NCBI GenBank assembly: GCA_965247055.1
Contig: CBDFGE010000004.1
Location: 124,001-188,000, forward strand
Source of the DNA: CBDFGE01 sp965247055
GTDB taxonomy: Bacteria; Chloroflexota; Dehalococcoidia; Lucifugimonadales; JAGWBF01
DNA: 64,000 bases
Direction: 5' to 3'
Shown here: positions 1 to 9,056 of the stretch, in pieces
How positions within the stretch are numbered: the first letter of the stretch is position 1
Layout of the letters: every line of letters begins with the position of its first letter
The notes under the pieces: generated by a model
Told to the model about the DNA's origin: nothing
Databases searched by the model: none
Seen by the model: only the letters and a program-made list of their open reading frames with translations
Program-made: the position numbers and the translations under genes

Positions 1-681
1 GTGGAGTACGCTTACGGCGTGCCCAAGCGAGTGGATACCGTCGTAGTAAGCGCCCAGCACGCGCCCGAGGTCCACTCCGATGTGCTGACCAGGGACATAA
101 TGGAGCAGGTAGTCCGGGAGGTGGTGCCCGACCATTTAAGGGACTCCCAGACCAAGTATTACGTCAACCCCAGCGGCCGCTTCGCCATCGGCGGTCCCAT
201 GGCCGACACCGGGCTGACGGGGCGGAAGATCCTTGTGGACACCTACGGGGGTGTGGCCCGGCATGGCGGCGGCGCCTTCTCGGGCAAAGACCCAACCAAG
301 GTAGACAGGTCCGCCGCCTATGCCGCCAGGTACGTAGCCAAGAACCTGGTCGCGGCGGGACTGGCCGATAGGGTGGAGATACAGGTCTCCTACGCCATCG
401 GAGTAGCCCAGCCCATATCCATAAGCGTAGAGACCTTCGGCACGGGAAAGGTCGACGACGGGATCATCCACGACCTCGCGGTTAAACATTTCGACCTCAG
501 GCCCGCGGCCATAATAGAGGACCTACGACTGAGGAGACCCATCTACAAGCAGGTGGCCGCTTACGGCCATTTCGGCCGGGAGGACCTTGACCTTCCCTGG
601 GAGGTCGTCGACAAGACGGCCCTCCTGAGGGCCGAGGCGGGTCTCAAGCTGGGCGAGGCCGAGAGGGCGGAGTCGGGCTAG
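1..681 (+). CDS. metK: S-adenosylmethionine synthetase, C-terminal part (window-edge partial)
   Basis: MetK makes S-adenosylmethionine from methionine and ATP in the cytosol. Only the last 226 residues are present because the gene runs off the left edge. The GTG at base 1 is therefore not the real start, and the family is normally about 390-400 residues long. The glycine-rich MetK signature [19 protein letters not shown] is visible at local residues 89-107, followed by the usual C-terminal core. The next gene starts 17 bases after the stop behind an AAGGAGG site on the same strand, so the two are probably co-transcribed. Confidence 0.95.
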   Translation: MEYAYGVPKRVDTVVVSAQHAPEVHSDVLTRDIMEQVVREVVPDHLRDSQTKYYVNPSGRFAIGGPMADTGLTGRKILVDTYGGVARHGGGAFSGKDPTKVDRSAAYAARYVAKNLVAAGLADRVEIQVSYAIGVAQPISISVETFGTGKVDDGIIHDLAVKHFDLRPAAIIEDLRLRRPIYKQVAAYGHFGREDLDLPWEVVDKTALLRAEAGLKLGEAERAESG

Positions 682-698
682 GCCCAAGGAGGGTCGGG

Positions 699-2162
699 AT
701 GCCCAGAATCCGGTTCGGGACCGACGGCTGGCGCGGCCTGATAGCCCACGACTTTACCTTCGACAACGTGGCCCTCTGCGCCCAGGGGGTGGCCCGCTAC
801 TTGCTCGAGGAAGGGATGGCGGCGAGGCGTCTTGTTATAGGCTACGACACCCGATTCGCCTCCCAAGAGTTCGCCGGCCGGGTAGCCGAGGTGCTGGCGG
901 GGAACGGTATCGCCAGCTACCTCTGCACCAGCGCAGCCCCTACCCCGGTGGTGAGCTACAACATCCTCCACCGCGGTGCGGCCGGCGCCGCCATCATAAC
1001 AGCCAGCCATAACCCGGGGACCTGGAACGGGTTCAAATACAAGCCTGACTACGCCGGCAGCGCCACGCCCGAGATAACGGCCCGCCTGGAGCGGGAGATC
1101 GACGCGGCGGAGGCCGCCGGAGTCGTTTCCATCCCACTGTCCCAGGCGCGAGACCAAGGGTACGTCCTGGACATCGACCCCATGCCTCCATACCTGGAGC
1201 AGGTGTCCCGCCTGGTGGACTTGGACGCCATCTCCCGGGCGGGCCTCAAGATAATATCCGACGCCATGTATGGGGCAGGCGCAGGGTACATGGCGTCCTT
1301 TCTCGATCCCTCTTCACCCCGAGGCGGCGGGGACGAGGCCTCTCGCGCCGGTGGCCACACCACAATGGCTGAGATAAACGGGGAGCGCAACCCGGCCTTC
1401 CCCGGCATCGAGCGGCCGGAGCCCATCGCCGTCAACCTGGAGTCTCTCTCTCGTCTGGTCGTGGAAAGGAAGGCAGACGTAGGCGTGGCCTTCGATGGCG
1501 ACGCCGATCGCCTGGGAATAATCGATGAGGCGGGGTCCTTTATTACCTCTCTCCAGACTTTCGCCCTCCTGGCCCTCTACCTCCTGGAAGTGAAGGGGGA
1601 GCGGGGTGCGCTGGTGAAGTCTTTGACCACCACGAGTATGGTCCAGAGGCTTGGGGAGAGTTACGGTGTGCCCGTGTTCGAGACGCGCGTAGGCTTCAAG
1701 TACATTTGCCCCATCATGCTCCGGGAGAACGCCCTTATCGGGGGCGAGGAGAGCGGCGGATACGGTTTTCGGGGGCATATACCAGAGCGAGACGGCATAC
1801 TGAGCGGCCTCGTCATGCTGGAGTACATGGCGAAGACGGGCAAGCGGCTTTCCGAGCTCCTGGAGCACCTGTACGCCCTGGTGGGACCCCACTACTATCG
1901 GCGCCGCGACGTATCCTTCCCCCCCGAGGACAGGGCGAGAGTCGTTAACAGGATAGAGAGTGGGGAGCTAGAGGAGGTAGGCGGGGTGCCGGTGGTGTCC
2001 ACCGACGCCATAGACGGTCGAAGGTTCTTCTTTCCCGGCGGCTCCTGGCTACTGGTCCGCTTTTCGGGAACAGAGCCCCTTCTCAGGATATACGCTGAGG
2101 GGGAGAGTCTAGAGAAAGTGGAGCGGCTTTTGGACGGGGCCGCAGCCTTCCTGGGTCTCTGA
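699..2162 (+). CDS. Alpha-D-phosphohexomutase (phosphoglucomutase/phosphomannomutase family)
   Basis: Phosphohexomutases move a phosphate between C1 and C6 of hexose or hexosamine phosphates in the cytosol. The 487-residue protein shows all family landmarks: TASHNP with the catalytic Ser at residue 103, the metal loop DGDADR at 266-271, the sugar-specificity loop GEESGG at 349-354, and a C-terminal RFSGTEP phosphate-binding loop. The ATG at 699 has AAGGAGGG upstream at good spacing. The substrate (glucose, mannose or glucosamine phosphate) cannot be fixed from sequence. The GEESGG loop suits glucose/mannose types, so glmM is not assigned. A short segment around residues 205-222 (PSSPRGGGDEASRAGG) looks like a low-complexity insertion. 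Confidence 0.92.
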   Translation: MPRIRFGTDGWRGLIAHDFTFDNVALCAQGVARYLLEEGMAARRLVIGYDTRFASQEFAGRVAEVLAGNGIASYLCTSAAPTPVVSYNILHRGAAGAAIITASHNPGTWNGFKYKPDYAGSATPEITARLEREIDAAEAAGVVSIPLSQARDQGYVLDIDPMPPYLEQVSRLVDLDAISRAGLKIISDAMYGAGAGYMASFLDPSSPRGGGDEASRAGGHTTMAEINGERNPAFPGIERPEPIAVNLESLSRLVVERKADVGVAFDGDADRLGIIDEAGSFITSLQTFALLALYLLEVKGERGALVKSLTTTSMVQRLGESYGVPVFETRVGFKYICPIMLRENALIGGEESGGYGFRGHIPERDGILSGLVMLEYMAKTGKRLSELLEHLYALVGPHYYRRRDVSFPPEDRARVVNRIESGELEEVGGVPVVSTDAIDGRRFFFPGGSWLLVRFSGTEPLLRIYAEGESLEKVERLLDGAAAFLGL

Positions 2163-2242
2163 GGGAGCCTCTCGACCCTCACTAAGCACGTCCCATATCC
2201 GGAGCAGATGGCCGGCGGCACAGGACGAAGGCGCCCCGAGCT

Positions 2243-2677
2243 TCACCGCTTGGTGTACTGCGGGGCACGGCGGGCCCGCTTCAGGCCGTACTTCTTACTC
2301 TCTTTGATCCGGGCGTCCCGCGTAAGCAGGCCGTACTTGCGAAGGATGGGCCTGAACGCCTCATCGTAGACCGCGAGCGCCCTGGATATACCGTGGCGCA
2401 GCGCCTGGCTCTGCGCCGAGTGTCCACCTCCCTGCACGTGGGCGACAACGGTGAACTTATCCACGTTCTCGGTCACCCTGAGGGGCTCCCACACCCAGGC
2501 CTGCCAGGGCGCCCAGGGAAACGCTTCGGCCAGAGGCTTCCCGTTGACCTGGATCTGGCTAGTCTGAGGCCCCTCCTCGCTGCGGCCGGCGCTGGGATAG
2601 AGCCTCACCTTGGCGATGGTGGTCTTGCGCTTCCCCGTTCCGTAGTAGTATTGCTGCTCTGTGGCTCCCTGCACCAA
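2243..2677 (-). CDS. rpsI: 30S ribosomal protein S9
   Basis: S9 sits in the 30S head, and its C-terminal tail contacts the P-site tRNA. The 144 residues include the YYGTGKRKTTIAKVRL start of the fold and end in the canonical KRARRAPQYTKR tail. A short N-terminal lead and a small insertion after LYPSAGRSEEG are mild oddities. It is the last gene of the long - strand ribosomal cluster, 8 bases after rplM, the usual rplM-rpsI pair. Confidence 0.96.
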   Translation of the reverse strand: MVQGATEQQYYYGTGKRKTTIAKVRLYPSAGRSEEGPQTSQIQVNGKPLAEAFPWAPWQAWVWEPLRVTENVDKFTVVAHVQGGGHSAQSQALRHGISRALAVYDEAFRPILRKYGLLTRDARIKESKKYGLKRARRAPQYTKR

Positions 2678-2685
2678 TTGAGTAC

Positions 2686-3147
2686 CTACCTCTCTTCGCC
2701 GTCTGCGCTGATGGGAAGGGCTGTTGCGGCCACCTGTCCCTGGTGAGGGTGGGAGGCCCCGCCGTAGACCTTGAGTCTCCTGAACATATGCTTCCCAAGC
2801 TTGTTCTTGGGCAACATGCCCCTTACGGCCAGTTCCAACGCCCGCGTCGGATGCTTCTTCATCACATCTCGGAGGACGAAGGTCTTCAGATTGCCTACAT
2901 AGCCGCTGTGCCGGTAGTAGGTCTTCTGAGTCAGCTTCCGGCCGGTGACCTTTACTTTGGAGGCGTTTACCACCACCACGTAGTCGCCGGTGAGGAGGTG
3001 GGGGGTGTACATAGGCTTGTCCTTACCCTGGAGCGTCCTCGATATCCGGCTCGCCAGCCTTCCCAGGGTCTGCCCCGTGGCATCGATCACGTGCCACCGG
3101 GAGATAATCTCTGAAGGCTTGGGCAGGTATGTTTTATCTCGCTTCAT
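2686..3147 (-). CDS. rplM: 50S ribosomal protein L13
   Basis: L13 is an early 50S assembly protein. I take the ATG at 3147 (MKRDKTYLPKP..., 153 residues) because it matches the family N-terminus; an ATG at 3171 would add eight residues inside truA. The WHVIDATGQTLGRLASRI motif and the C-terminal LKVYGGASHPHQGQ are diagnostic. The start overlaps the truA stop by 14 bases, which suggests translational coupling. The C-terminus runs about ten residues past the usual end. Confidence 0.96.
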   Translation of the reverse strand: MKRDKTYLPKPSEIISRWHVIDATGQTLGRLASRISRTLQGKDKPMYTPHLLTGDYVVVVNASKVKVTGRKLTQKTYYRHSGYVGNLKTFVLRDVMKKHPTRALELAVRGMLPKNKLGKHMFRRLKVYGGASHPHQGQVAATALPISADGEER

Positions 3148-3970
3148 GGCTCTCTTTGTCCCAAAATCCAAGTTCTGGATAGTTGGCTCGCATCAGGCAA
3201 AGCCCCTTCGCTGGGAGAGAGGGGCACAATCGCAGCTCCTTGAGTCCACCCTCCACTATGCTTTTGAATGTGTCCACCGGCAGCTTTCCCAACCCGATCT
3301 CCACCAGGAGGCCGTTGGTCCGGCGGACCTGATGAGGCAGGAAGCCGTTGGCCTCGGCCTCTATGAGTACCGTCTCATCCTCCCGCCAAACGTCCCAGCG
3401 CTCCACCCTACGGACCGCGCTCCGCTGGGGCGGTAAAGACGGCACCAGCGCCCGAAAATCATGGGTGCCCCTCAGATGGGAAGCCGCTTCACCCATCCCA
3501 GCCACGTCCAAGTGGCCCGATACCCAGTTGGAGAAGCCCCTCGCCAGCGCTGAAGGCCAACGCGTGTTCAGGGTGGTGTAACGGTACACACGGCTGAGGG
3601 CGTCCTTCCTGGCATTGAACTCCAGAGGGGTCTCCCTCGCCCCCCTGACCCGGATATCCGGAGGCAGGTACCAGTTCAGGGCGCTGACAAAGCTCTCCGT
3701 TTTATAAGGTGCATGGGTCAGGAACTCCGCCACCTGCCCTCTGGCGTGGGCACCGGCATCGGTGCGGCTTGCTCCCCTGATCCTCGTGGTCTCCCCGGTG
3801 AGGCCCTTGATTGCCCTCTCCACCTCTTCCTGGATAGTGGGGGCCCTCACCTGCCGCTGAAAGCCCTTATATCTGGTTCCCTCGTACTCCAGCAGAAGCG
3901 CCAGGCGCCTTGGAGGGCCGGACTCCCTCCGCCGTGTCCAGGCCTGATGGTCAGAGCTGGACGGTTCCAC
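3134..3970 (-). CDS. truA: tRNA pseudouridine(38-40) synthase TruA
   Basis: TruA converts uridines 38-40 of the tRNA anticodon arm to pseudouridine. The catalytic motif SRTDAGAHARGQ carries the nucleophilic Asp, and the N-terminal fold start LLLEYEGTRYKGFQRQ is intact. The longest open frame reaches an ATG at 4117, but those 49 codons lie over rplQ and look unlike TruA. The in-frame GTG at 3970, just after the rplQ stop, gives 278 residues, close to family length, so I prefer it. Between rplQ and rplM it forms the common rplQ-truA-rplM-rpsI order. Confidence 0.92.
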   Translation of the reverse strand: MEPSSSDHQAWTRRRESGPPRRLALLLEYEGTRYKGFQRQVRAPTIQEEVERAIKGLTGETTRIRGASRTDAGAHARGQVAEFLTHAPYKTESFVSALNWYLPPDIRVRGARETPLEFNARKDALSRVYRYTTLNTRWPSALARGFSNWVSGHLDVAGMGEAASHLRGTHDFRALVPSLPPQRSAVRRVERWDVWREDETVLIEAEANGFLPHQVRRTNGLLVEIGLGKLPVDTFKSIVEGGLKELRLCPSLPAKGLCLMRANYPELGFWDKESHEAR

Positions 3971-4004
3971 TTGTCCCGGCCGGAGGCCGCACTCGCCAGG
4001 GCTG

Positions 4005-4358
4005 CTAGACCAGCTCCAGGAGGGCCATGGACGCCGCATCTCCCTTTCTGGGCCCAAGCTTGATGACCCGGGTGTACCCTCCAACCCTGCCGGCGTATCT
4101 GGGCGCCAGCTCATCAAATACCTTCCTAACCACCTCGTTGTTGGGCACCTGGGCCAGCGCCAGTCGCCGGTGGTGGAGGGTGCCCGTCTTCCCGTGGGTT
4201 ATAAGCTGTTCGACAAGCCTTCTGGCCTCGGCTGCCTTAGCTTCTGTGGTCTTCACACGCTCATGCTTTACCAGCTCGGAGGCGAGGGAGCGCAGCAGGG
4301 CCGTTCGCTGGTCCTTGGACCTGCCAAGCTTCTTGCCGGCTATACGGTGCGCTACCAT
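4005..4358 (-). CDS. rplQ: 50S ribosomal protein L17
   Basis: L17 lies near the exit of the 50S peptide tunnel. The 117-residue protein begins MVAHRIAGKKLGRSKDQR and ends with a typical GYTRVIKLGPRKGDAA segment. Its start overlaps the last 7 bases of rpoA, so the two are translationally coupled as in many alpha operons. Confidence 0.97.
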   Translation of the reverse strand: MVAHRIAGKKLGRSKDQRTALLRSLASELVKHERVKTTEAKAAEARRLVEQLITHGKTGTLHHRRLALAQVPNNEVVRKVFDELAPRYAGRVGGYTRVIKLGPRKGDAASMALLELV

Positions 4359-5548
4359 TGCTCGTCCTCATCCTCATGATTTAGGGAGGCGTCTTCCGAA
4401 TCGCCCACCGGCAGCTCCTCCTCGTCTTCATCCTCCTCAACGCCAGCCAGGAGTGCGACGTCTTCCGCCTCAAGCCCCCCTTCCCCTTGCCCTCGGTCCT
4501 CGACGGCCTTGGGGAGCTCCGCCGCCTCGCCCGCGCCGGCGACGGCTTCAAGTCCCGTCGTCCGGTTGGCCCATTCCTCCTCGCTCAGCATATCCTGGGC
4601 CTGTAGCTTGGCCAGGAGCTCCTGGAGGGACTTCTCGCCGAAGTTCCTTATGTTGAGGAGCTCGGCGTTGGACATCTCCAGTACCTGGCCGACCTTGCCA
4701 ATATGGGCCCTCTTCAGGCAGTTAAGGGTCCTGGGGGAAACGTCCAACTTTTCGATGGGGGTCTGGTACACCTCGGGCGAGATCATGAGGGAGGACCTCT
4801 CGCCTCCGCCTCTCGTCTCGCTGCCCACGTTGCCGAAGAGGAAGAAGTGGTTGACCAGCACCTCCGATGACTTCCTGAGGGCGTCCACGGGGGTCATGGT
4901 ACCGTCGGTCCACATCTCCAGGACCAGCCGCTCGTAGTCGGTGACGTGGCCGACACGGGTCCTCTCCACGGTGTAGTTGACCTTCTTTACGGGGTTAAAG
5001 ATGGCGTCCACGGGCAAAACCCCCATCAGGGGACCGTGCAGCCCGTCTCCCTGGGCCACCGGCTGATAGCCTTTGCCGTGGTCCACGTTAAACTCCACCG
5101 AAAGGGAGGCGTCGGAAGAGTCTAGGGTCGCCAGGTGCAGCTCGGGGTTGACAACCTCAAAGTCGGAGGAGGTAGCGATATCCCCAGCGCAGACCCTCCC
5201 TTCTCCACTTATCTCCAGGCGCATCTTACCTGGGCGGCCCGTGACCGAGCGTATCCGTATCCCCTTTACGTTGATGAGGAACTCCATGACCTCCTCTCGT
5301 ATGTGAGGCATGCTGGAATACTCGTGGAGCACCCCGTCTATCTTCACCCAGGTGATGGCGGTACCCTCGATGGAGCTTAGCAACATCCGTCGAATGGGGT
5401 TGCCGATGGTTATTCCGTACCCTCGGTCCAGGGGCTCGATGGCGAACTTGCCGTAGGTATCGTCCGCATGAATTATCTTTATTTCAGGGCTGATGGTCTG
5501 GGCTGTAACCGGGGCCATTCCGGTCGATATGATAGAGGTTTCCAACAT
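4352..5548 (-). CDS. rpoA: RNA polymerase alpha subunit with a long acidic C-terminal tail
   Basis: The alpha subunit dimerises to nucleate RNA polymerase assembly, and its C-terminal domain binds UP elements and activators. The N-terminal domain (about residues 20-235, with GNPIRRMLLSSIEG) and the helix-hairpin-helix CTD (about 258-325, with LKRAHIGKVGQVLEMS and NFGEKSLQELLAKL) are both clear. After about residue 330 comes an unusual 69-residue tail with 25 Asp/Glu, including VEEDEDEEEL, ending NHEDEDEQW. The total of 398 residues compares with about 315-330 for most bacterial alphas. The tail is in frame and the gene overlaps rplQ by 7 bases, so read-through error is unlikely. Confidence 0.96.
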   Translation of the reverse strand: MLETSIISTGMAPVTAQTISPEIKIIHADDTYGKFAIEPLDRGYGITIGNPIRRMLLSSIEGTAITWVKIDGVLHEYSSMPHIREEVMEFLINVKGIRIRSVTGRPGKMRLEISGEGRVCAGDIATSSDFEVVNPELHLATLDSSDASLSVEFNVDHGKGYQPVAQGDGLHGPLMGVLPVDAIFNPVKKVNYTVERTRVGHVTDYERLVLEMWTDGTMTPVDALRKSSEVLVNHFFLFGNVGSETRGGGERSSLMISPEVYQTPIEKLDVSPRTLNCLKRAHIGKVGQVLEMSNAELLNIRNFGEKSLQELLAKLQAQDMLSEEEWANRTTGLEAVAGAGEAAELPKAVEDRGQGEGGLEAEDVALLAGVEEDEDEEELPVGDSEDASLNHEDEDEQW

Positions 5549-5558
5549 TTCTCTACAT

Positions 5559-6185
5559 CTACCTCGAGTAAAACTCCACTACCAGGCGGGTGTCTATGGT
5601 CGACTGCAAGTCCTGTTCCGTGGGGAGGCTGCTCACAGTCCCAGTCATCGTATTGACATCCAGACTGAGCCACTGGGGCACGGGCCTCTTGGGTATATTC
5701 TCGGTTAGGGCTTTGAAGAATGGTTTCTCCTTGAGGGACTCCTTCCAGGCGATCATCTCTCCGGGCCGGACCATGTAGGAGGGGATGTTCGTCCCGCGGC
5801 CGTTTACCATGAAGTGGCCGTGGAGCACTAGCTGGCGGGCCTGCCGCCGCGACTCGGCGAATCCCAACCGGAAAACCACGTTATCCAGGCGCCTTTCCAG
5901 AAGCTCCATAAGGAACAGCCCGGTGACGCCGGGTCTCCTGAACGCTTCGGCCACGTACCTCCGGAACTGGGCCTCCATGACACCGTAGGTGTACCGGGCC
6001 TTCTGCTTCTCCTTAAGCTGAATCCCGTGGTCGGAGGTCCGCCTTCGGCGGGTGGACTGGTTTCCCGGCGGTGTGCGTCTGCGCTCTATGGCGCAACGGG
6101 GGGTAAAGCAGCGTTCTCCCTTGAGAAACAGCTTCTCCCCTACCCGGCGGCACAGCCTGCACGCTGGCCCTGTGTATCGTCCCAT
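5559..6185 (-). CDS. rpsD: 30S ribosomal protein S4 (zinc-binding type)
   Basis: S4 is a primary 16S rRNA-binding protein, and in many bacteria it represses the alpha operon. The 208-residue protein has four cysteines at 9, 12, 26 and 31 (CX2CX13CX4C), the zinc-carrying form. Its S4 RNA-binding domain appears later as LERRLDNVVFRLGFA. It lies between rpsK and rpoA with 10-11 base gaps. Confidence 0.97.
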   Translation of the reverse strand: MGRYTGPACRLCRRVGEKLFLKGERCFTPRCAIERRRTPPGNQSTRRRRTSDHGIQLKEKQKARYTYGVMEAQFRRYVAEAFRRPGVTGLFLMELLERRLDNVVFRLGFAESRRQARQLVLHGHFMVNGRGTNIPSYMVRPGEMIAWKESLKEKPFFKALTENIPKRPVPQWLSLDVNTMTGTVSSLPTEQDLQSTIDTRLVVEFYSR

Positions 6186-6196
6186 AAATCTATTCC

Positions 6197-6580
6197 TTAC
6201 ACCCTTCTACGGTTGGGAGGCCGGCACCCGTTGTGGGGTATGGGGGTTACGTCCCTGATGCTGGTTATGATAAGGCCGGAGGATTGAAGCGAGCGTATGG
6301 CCGCCTCCCTCCCCGCACCCGGGCCATTGATGCATACTTCCACATGCCTCAGGCCCTGGTCCATTCCCTTCCGCGCCGCCTGCTCGGCGGCCCTTTGGGC
6401 GGCGAAGGCGGTGCCCTTTCGCGAACCCTTGAACCCCGATGAGCCGGCGCTGGATGAGGCCAGCACGGCGCCCTGGAGATCGGTCAGGGTAACCAGGGTG
6501 TTGTTGAATGTGGAGCGAATGTACGCCCGGCCCCTGGGTACGGACTTTCTCTCTCGACGGCGCGTTCTCGCTCTTGCCAT
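6197..6580 (-). CDS. rpsK: 30S ribosomal protein S11
   Basis: S11 lines the mRNA exit path on the 30S platform. The 127-residue protein carries the family core [18 protein letters not shown] and the C-terminal [18 protein letters not shown]. It sits 9 bases downstream of rpsM, as in a standard alpha operon. Confidence 0.97.
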   Translation of the reverse strand: MARARTRRRERKSVPRGRAYIRSTFNNTLVTLTDLQGAVLASSSAGSSGFKGSRKGTAFAAQRAAEQAARKGMDQGLRHVEVCINGPGAGREAAIRSLQSSGLIITSIRDVTPIPHNGCRPPNRRRV

Positions 6581-6589
6581 GGCCCTCCT

Positions 6590-6982
6590 TTACTTCTTGG
6601 CGCCTGTGCGGCGGCCGCGACCGGCTACGGTCCGTCTTGGCCCCTTGCGCGTCCTGGCGTTAGTCCGGGTCCTCTGCCCCCGCAGCGGCAGCCCACGACG
6701 GTGGCGCAAGCCACGGTAGGAGCCGATCTCGATGAGCCTGCGTATGTTCATGTTGACTTCGCGACGCAGGTCTCCCTCCACCTTGTATCCGTGGTCGATA
6801 ACCTCCCTCAGCCTGTCGATCTGCTGTTCCGACAGCTCCATCACCCGGGGCTTGGGGTCGCCGTCTATAGCCGCCGTCTCCAGGATCTGCCTGGCTATAG
6901 CGGGACCTATCCCGTGGATGCTACGCAGCGCTATATCCACCCTTTTCCGATCGGGGATGTCTACCCCTGATATGCGGGCCAT
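6590..6982 (-). CDS. rpsM: 30S ribosomal protein S13
   Basis: S13 bridges the 30S head to the 50S subunit. The 130 residues begin [20 protein letters not shown] and include the [11 protein letters not shown] helix-two-turn-helix and the basic C-terminal [21 protein letters not shown]. It is preceded by rpmJ with a 17-base gap. Confidence 0.97.
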   Translation of the reverse strand: MARISGVDIPDRKRVDIALRSIHGIGPAIARQILETAAIDGDPKPRVMELSEQQIDRLREVIDHGYKVEGDLRREVNMNIRRLIEIGSYRGLRHRRGLPLRGQRTRTNARTRKGPRRTVAGRGRRTGAKK

Positions 6983-6999
6983 CGTTCTCTCCTTAGCCG

Positions 7000-7113
7000 C
7001 TAGCCTTGCCGTTGCTTGTGCCTAGGATTGGAGCAGATAATACGGATCGCTCCCTTTCGCTTTATGATTCTGCACTTATCGCACCGTGGCTTTACTGAGG
7101 CCCTCACCTTCAT
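7000..7113 (-). CDS. rpmJ: 50S ribosomal protein L36 (37 residues)
   Basis: L36 is the smallest 50S protein. It is easily missed but plainly encoded here: it starts [15 protein letters not shown], is 37 residues long and ends in a TAG at 7000-7002. Cys11, Cys14, Cys27 and His32 form the CX2CX12CX4H zinc site, so this is the zinc-carrying form. It sits in its standard place between infA and rpsM. Confidence 0.96.
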   Translation of the reverse strand: MKVRASVKPRCDKCRIIKRKGAIRIICSNPRHKQRQG

Positions 7114-7127
7114 CTTTGGTACCTACC

Positions 7128-7346
7128 CTACTTGAACCGGTAAGTGATTCGACCACGAGTCAGATCGTAGGGAGACAGCTCCACCAGCACCCTGTCCCCC
7201 GGAAGGACCCTTATGAAGTGGAGACGTATCTTACCCGATACGTGGGCAAGGACCTTATGATCGTTGGGGAGCTCTACCCTGAACATTCCATTGGGCAGCG
7301 CCTCCACAACCGTCGCCTCCACCTCTATCCCTTCCTTCTTAGCCAC
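7128..7346 (-). CDS. infA: Translation initiation factor IF-1
   Basis: IF-1 binds the A site of the 30S subunit during initiation. The 72-residue S1/OB-fold protein starts [19 protein letters not shown] and contains the typical LAHVSGKIR and [20 protein letters not shown] segments. It lies 14 bases before rpmJ, downstream of map. Confidence 0.97.
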   Translation of the reverse strand: MAKKEGIEVEATVVEALPNGMFRVELPNDHKVLAHVSGKIRLHFIRVLPGDRVLVELSPYDLTRGRITYRFK

Positions 7347-7382
7347 GTGTTCTCCTTCTAGGTCCCAGTCCCCGGCCCGTCT

Positions 7383-8186
7383 CTACCTGGGAGCGGTGAG
7401 TATCTCGGGCTCGCCGTCGGTGATGGCGATGGTGTGTTCGAAGTGGGCCGAGAGGCTTCCATCGGCGGTCACCACGGTCCACTGGTCATCTAGAATCCGC
7501 GTATGCCAGCCGCCCACGTTCACCATGGGTTCTATCGCTATGGTCATGCCCCCGCGCAGAAGAGCTCCCCTTCCAGAGGGGCCGTAGTTGGGTATCTGGG
7601 GCTCCTCGTGAAGGAAGCGGCCCACCCCGTGGCCGACGTACTCCCGGACGACGCTATACCCACGGGACTCGGCGAATCTCTGGACGGCCTCCCCTATATC
7701 TCCCACTCGGGCGCCTTCCCTCGCCGACTTTATTCCTTCCACCAGGCACAGTCGCGTCACCTCGATCAGATCGCTGGCCTCCTGACTTATCTTGCCCACA
7801 CCAACGGTTATGGCGGCATCCCCTATGAACCCGTCCACAACCGCTCCCACATCCATCTTTATGAGACCCCCCTCTTTCAGCAACCGGTCTCCAGGGATGC
7901 CATGCACGATCTCGTCGTCGACGGAGGAGCATATGGTGGCGGGAAAACCCCGGTAGCCCTTGAACGCCGGCTTGCCGCCGAGCCGCGTTATCTCCCGGTA
8001 TGCTATGCTGTCCAGGTCCCGAGTCCTCATACCCGGCCGCACGGCCGCGCGCAGCACCGACAGGGTGGCACCGACTACCTGCCCGGCACGGCGCATCGCT
8101 TCCATCTCTTCCGGAGACTTGATGGTTATCCCGCCGGAGTAAGTCGAAGCGGAGTTGGAGGCTGTTTCGATTCTTCTTGTCCTCAT
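7383..8186 (-). CDS. map: Methionine aminopeptidase, type I
   Basis: MAP removes the initiator methionine from nascent proteins using two divalent metal ions. The core starts at ITIKSPEEMEAMRRAG (about residue 20) and carries the metal ligands in MDVGAVVDGFIGDAA, GHGVGRFLHEEPQIPN and FEHTIAIT. The 267 residues include an extra N-terminal stretch of about 19 residues, because the only in-frame start I find is the ATG at 8186. It lies between adk and infA, the usual order. Confidence 0.96.
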   Translation of the reverse strand: MRTRRIETASNSASTYSGGITIKSPEEMEAMRRAGQVVGATLSVLRAAVRPGMRTRDLDSIAYREITRLGGKPAFKGYRGFPATICSSVDDEIVHGIPGDRLLKEGGLIKMDVGAVVDGFIGDAAITVGVGKISQEASDLIEVTRLCLVEGIKSAREGARVGDIGEAVQRFAESRGYSVVREYVGHGVGRFLHEEPQIPNYGPSGRGALLRGGMTIAIEPMVNVGGWHTRILDDQWTVVTADGSLSAHFEHTIAITDGEPEILTAPR

Positions 8187-8373
8187 TCTATCACGTTCAA
8201 GGTACGTTTATCCTAATATCCCGACCCGCTACTTTTCGCGAATCCCCTCGGGGTCACTGCCGTGGATACGGCAGACACCCACCCCCCCTTGTTTCAAGGG
8301 CCCATCACTATTTTACGCTAGCCGGCCTCTTTTTTAAACCCCACTGCCGCGCCCTGCCGGCTGCGGGCTCCGC
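8187..8373. other. Intergenic region between adk and map with inverted repeats
   Basis: This is the longest non-coding gap in the spc/alpha part of the cluster. It holds a perfect 7-bp stem with a 4-base loop at 8257-8274 (CTGCCGT/ACGGCAG) and a CCCC-TC-GGGG palindrome just beside it. No U run follows on the - strand, so it is not a classical terminator. It could be an RNA-processing or attenuation site before map. Confidence 0.4.
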
Positions 8374-9048
8374 CTAGTCCTGGATACCACTAAGGAGCCT
8401 CTGGCCGACCTCCTCCACCTTGCCTACCCCATCCACCGTCACCAGCGCACCAGCTTTACTATAATACCCCACCAGGGGCTCGGTCTCATCCTGGTAGACC
8501 CGTAGGCGTACCCTGACCGCTTCAGGGCTATCGTCCTCCCGCTGGTATAACGCGCCCCCGCAGAGGTCACACACATCTGGCTCCTTTGGCGCCGCGGTGT
8601 CCCGGTGATAGGGGGCCTGACATTGGCGACACACCAGCCGCCCGCTCAGCCTCTGGACCAGCTCCTCCACAGGCACCTCCAGCAGGAGCGCCTTGTCTAT
8701 CCTGTCCCCCCTGCCGGCCAGCGCCTCATCCAGCGTCCGAGCCTGGACTAGATTTCGAGGGAACCCGTCCAGCAGGAACCCCCTCTGGCCTCGGGGTGGC
8801 GTTATCTCCTCCAGTACCATCGCTATCGTAACCTCGTCGGGCACCAGCAGGCCGTGGTTCATGTACTCCATCGCCTTCTTGCCCAGCGGTGTGCCCCGGC
8901 TCTGGTGAGACCGGAAGAGGTCCCCCGAGGCGATGTGGGACCCACCAATGGCCTCGGCCACCATCTTGGCCTGGGTCCCCTTGCCCGCACCCGGGGGGCC
9001 CATGAGCACAAGGCGCTTTATTGCCCCCGGGGGACCGGAGGAGCCCAC
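8374..9048 (-). CDS. adk: Adenylate kinase (zinc LID type)
   Basis: Adenylate kinase interconverts ATP + AMP and 2 ADP. The P-loop GPPGAGKGT is at residues 17-25, followed by the NMP-binding region with SGDLFRS and FLLDGFPRN. The LID domain holds a CRQC...CDLC pair of cysteine knuckles, the structural zinc form. It is 224 residues from a GTG at 9048 and lies 8 bases after secY in the common secY-adk-map order. Confidence 0.97.
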   Translation of the reverse strand: MGSSGPPGAIKRLVLMGPPGAGKGTQAKMVAEAIGGSHIASGDLFRSHQSRGTPLGKKAMEYMNHGLLVPDEVTIAMVLEEITPPRGQRGFLLDGFPRNLVQARTLDEALAGRGDRIDKALLLEVPVEELVQRLSGRLVCRQCQAPYHRDTAAPKEPDVCDLCGGALYQREDDSPEAVRVRLRVYQDETEPLVGYYSKAGALVTVDGVGKVEEVGQRLLSGIQD

Positions 9049-9056
9049 GGCGGCCC

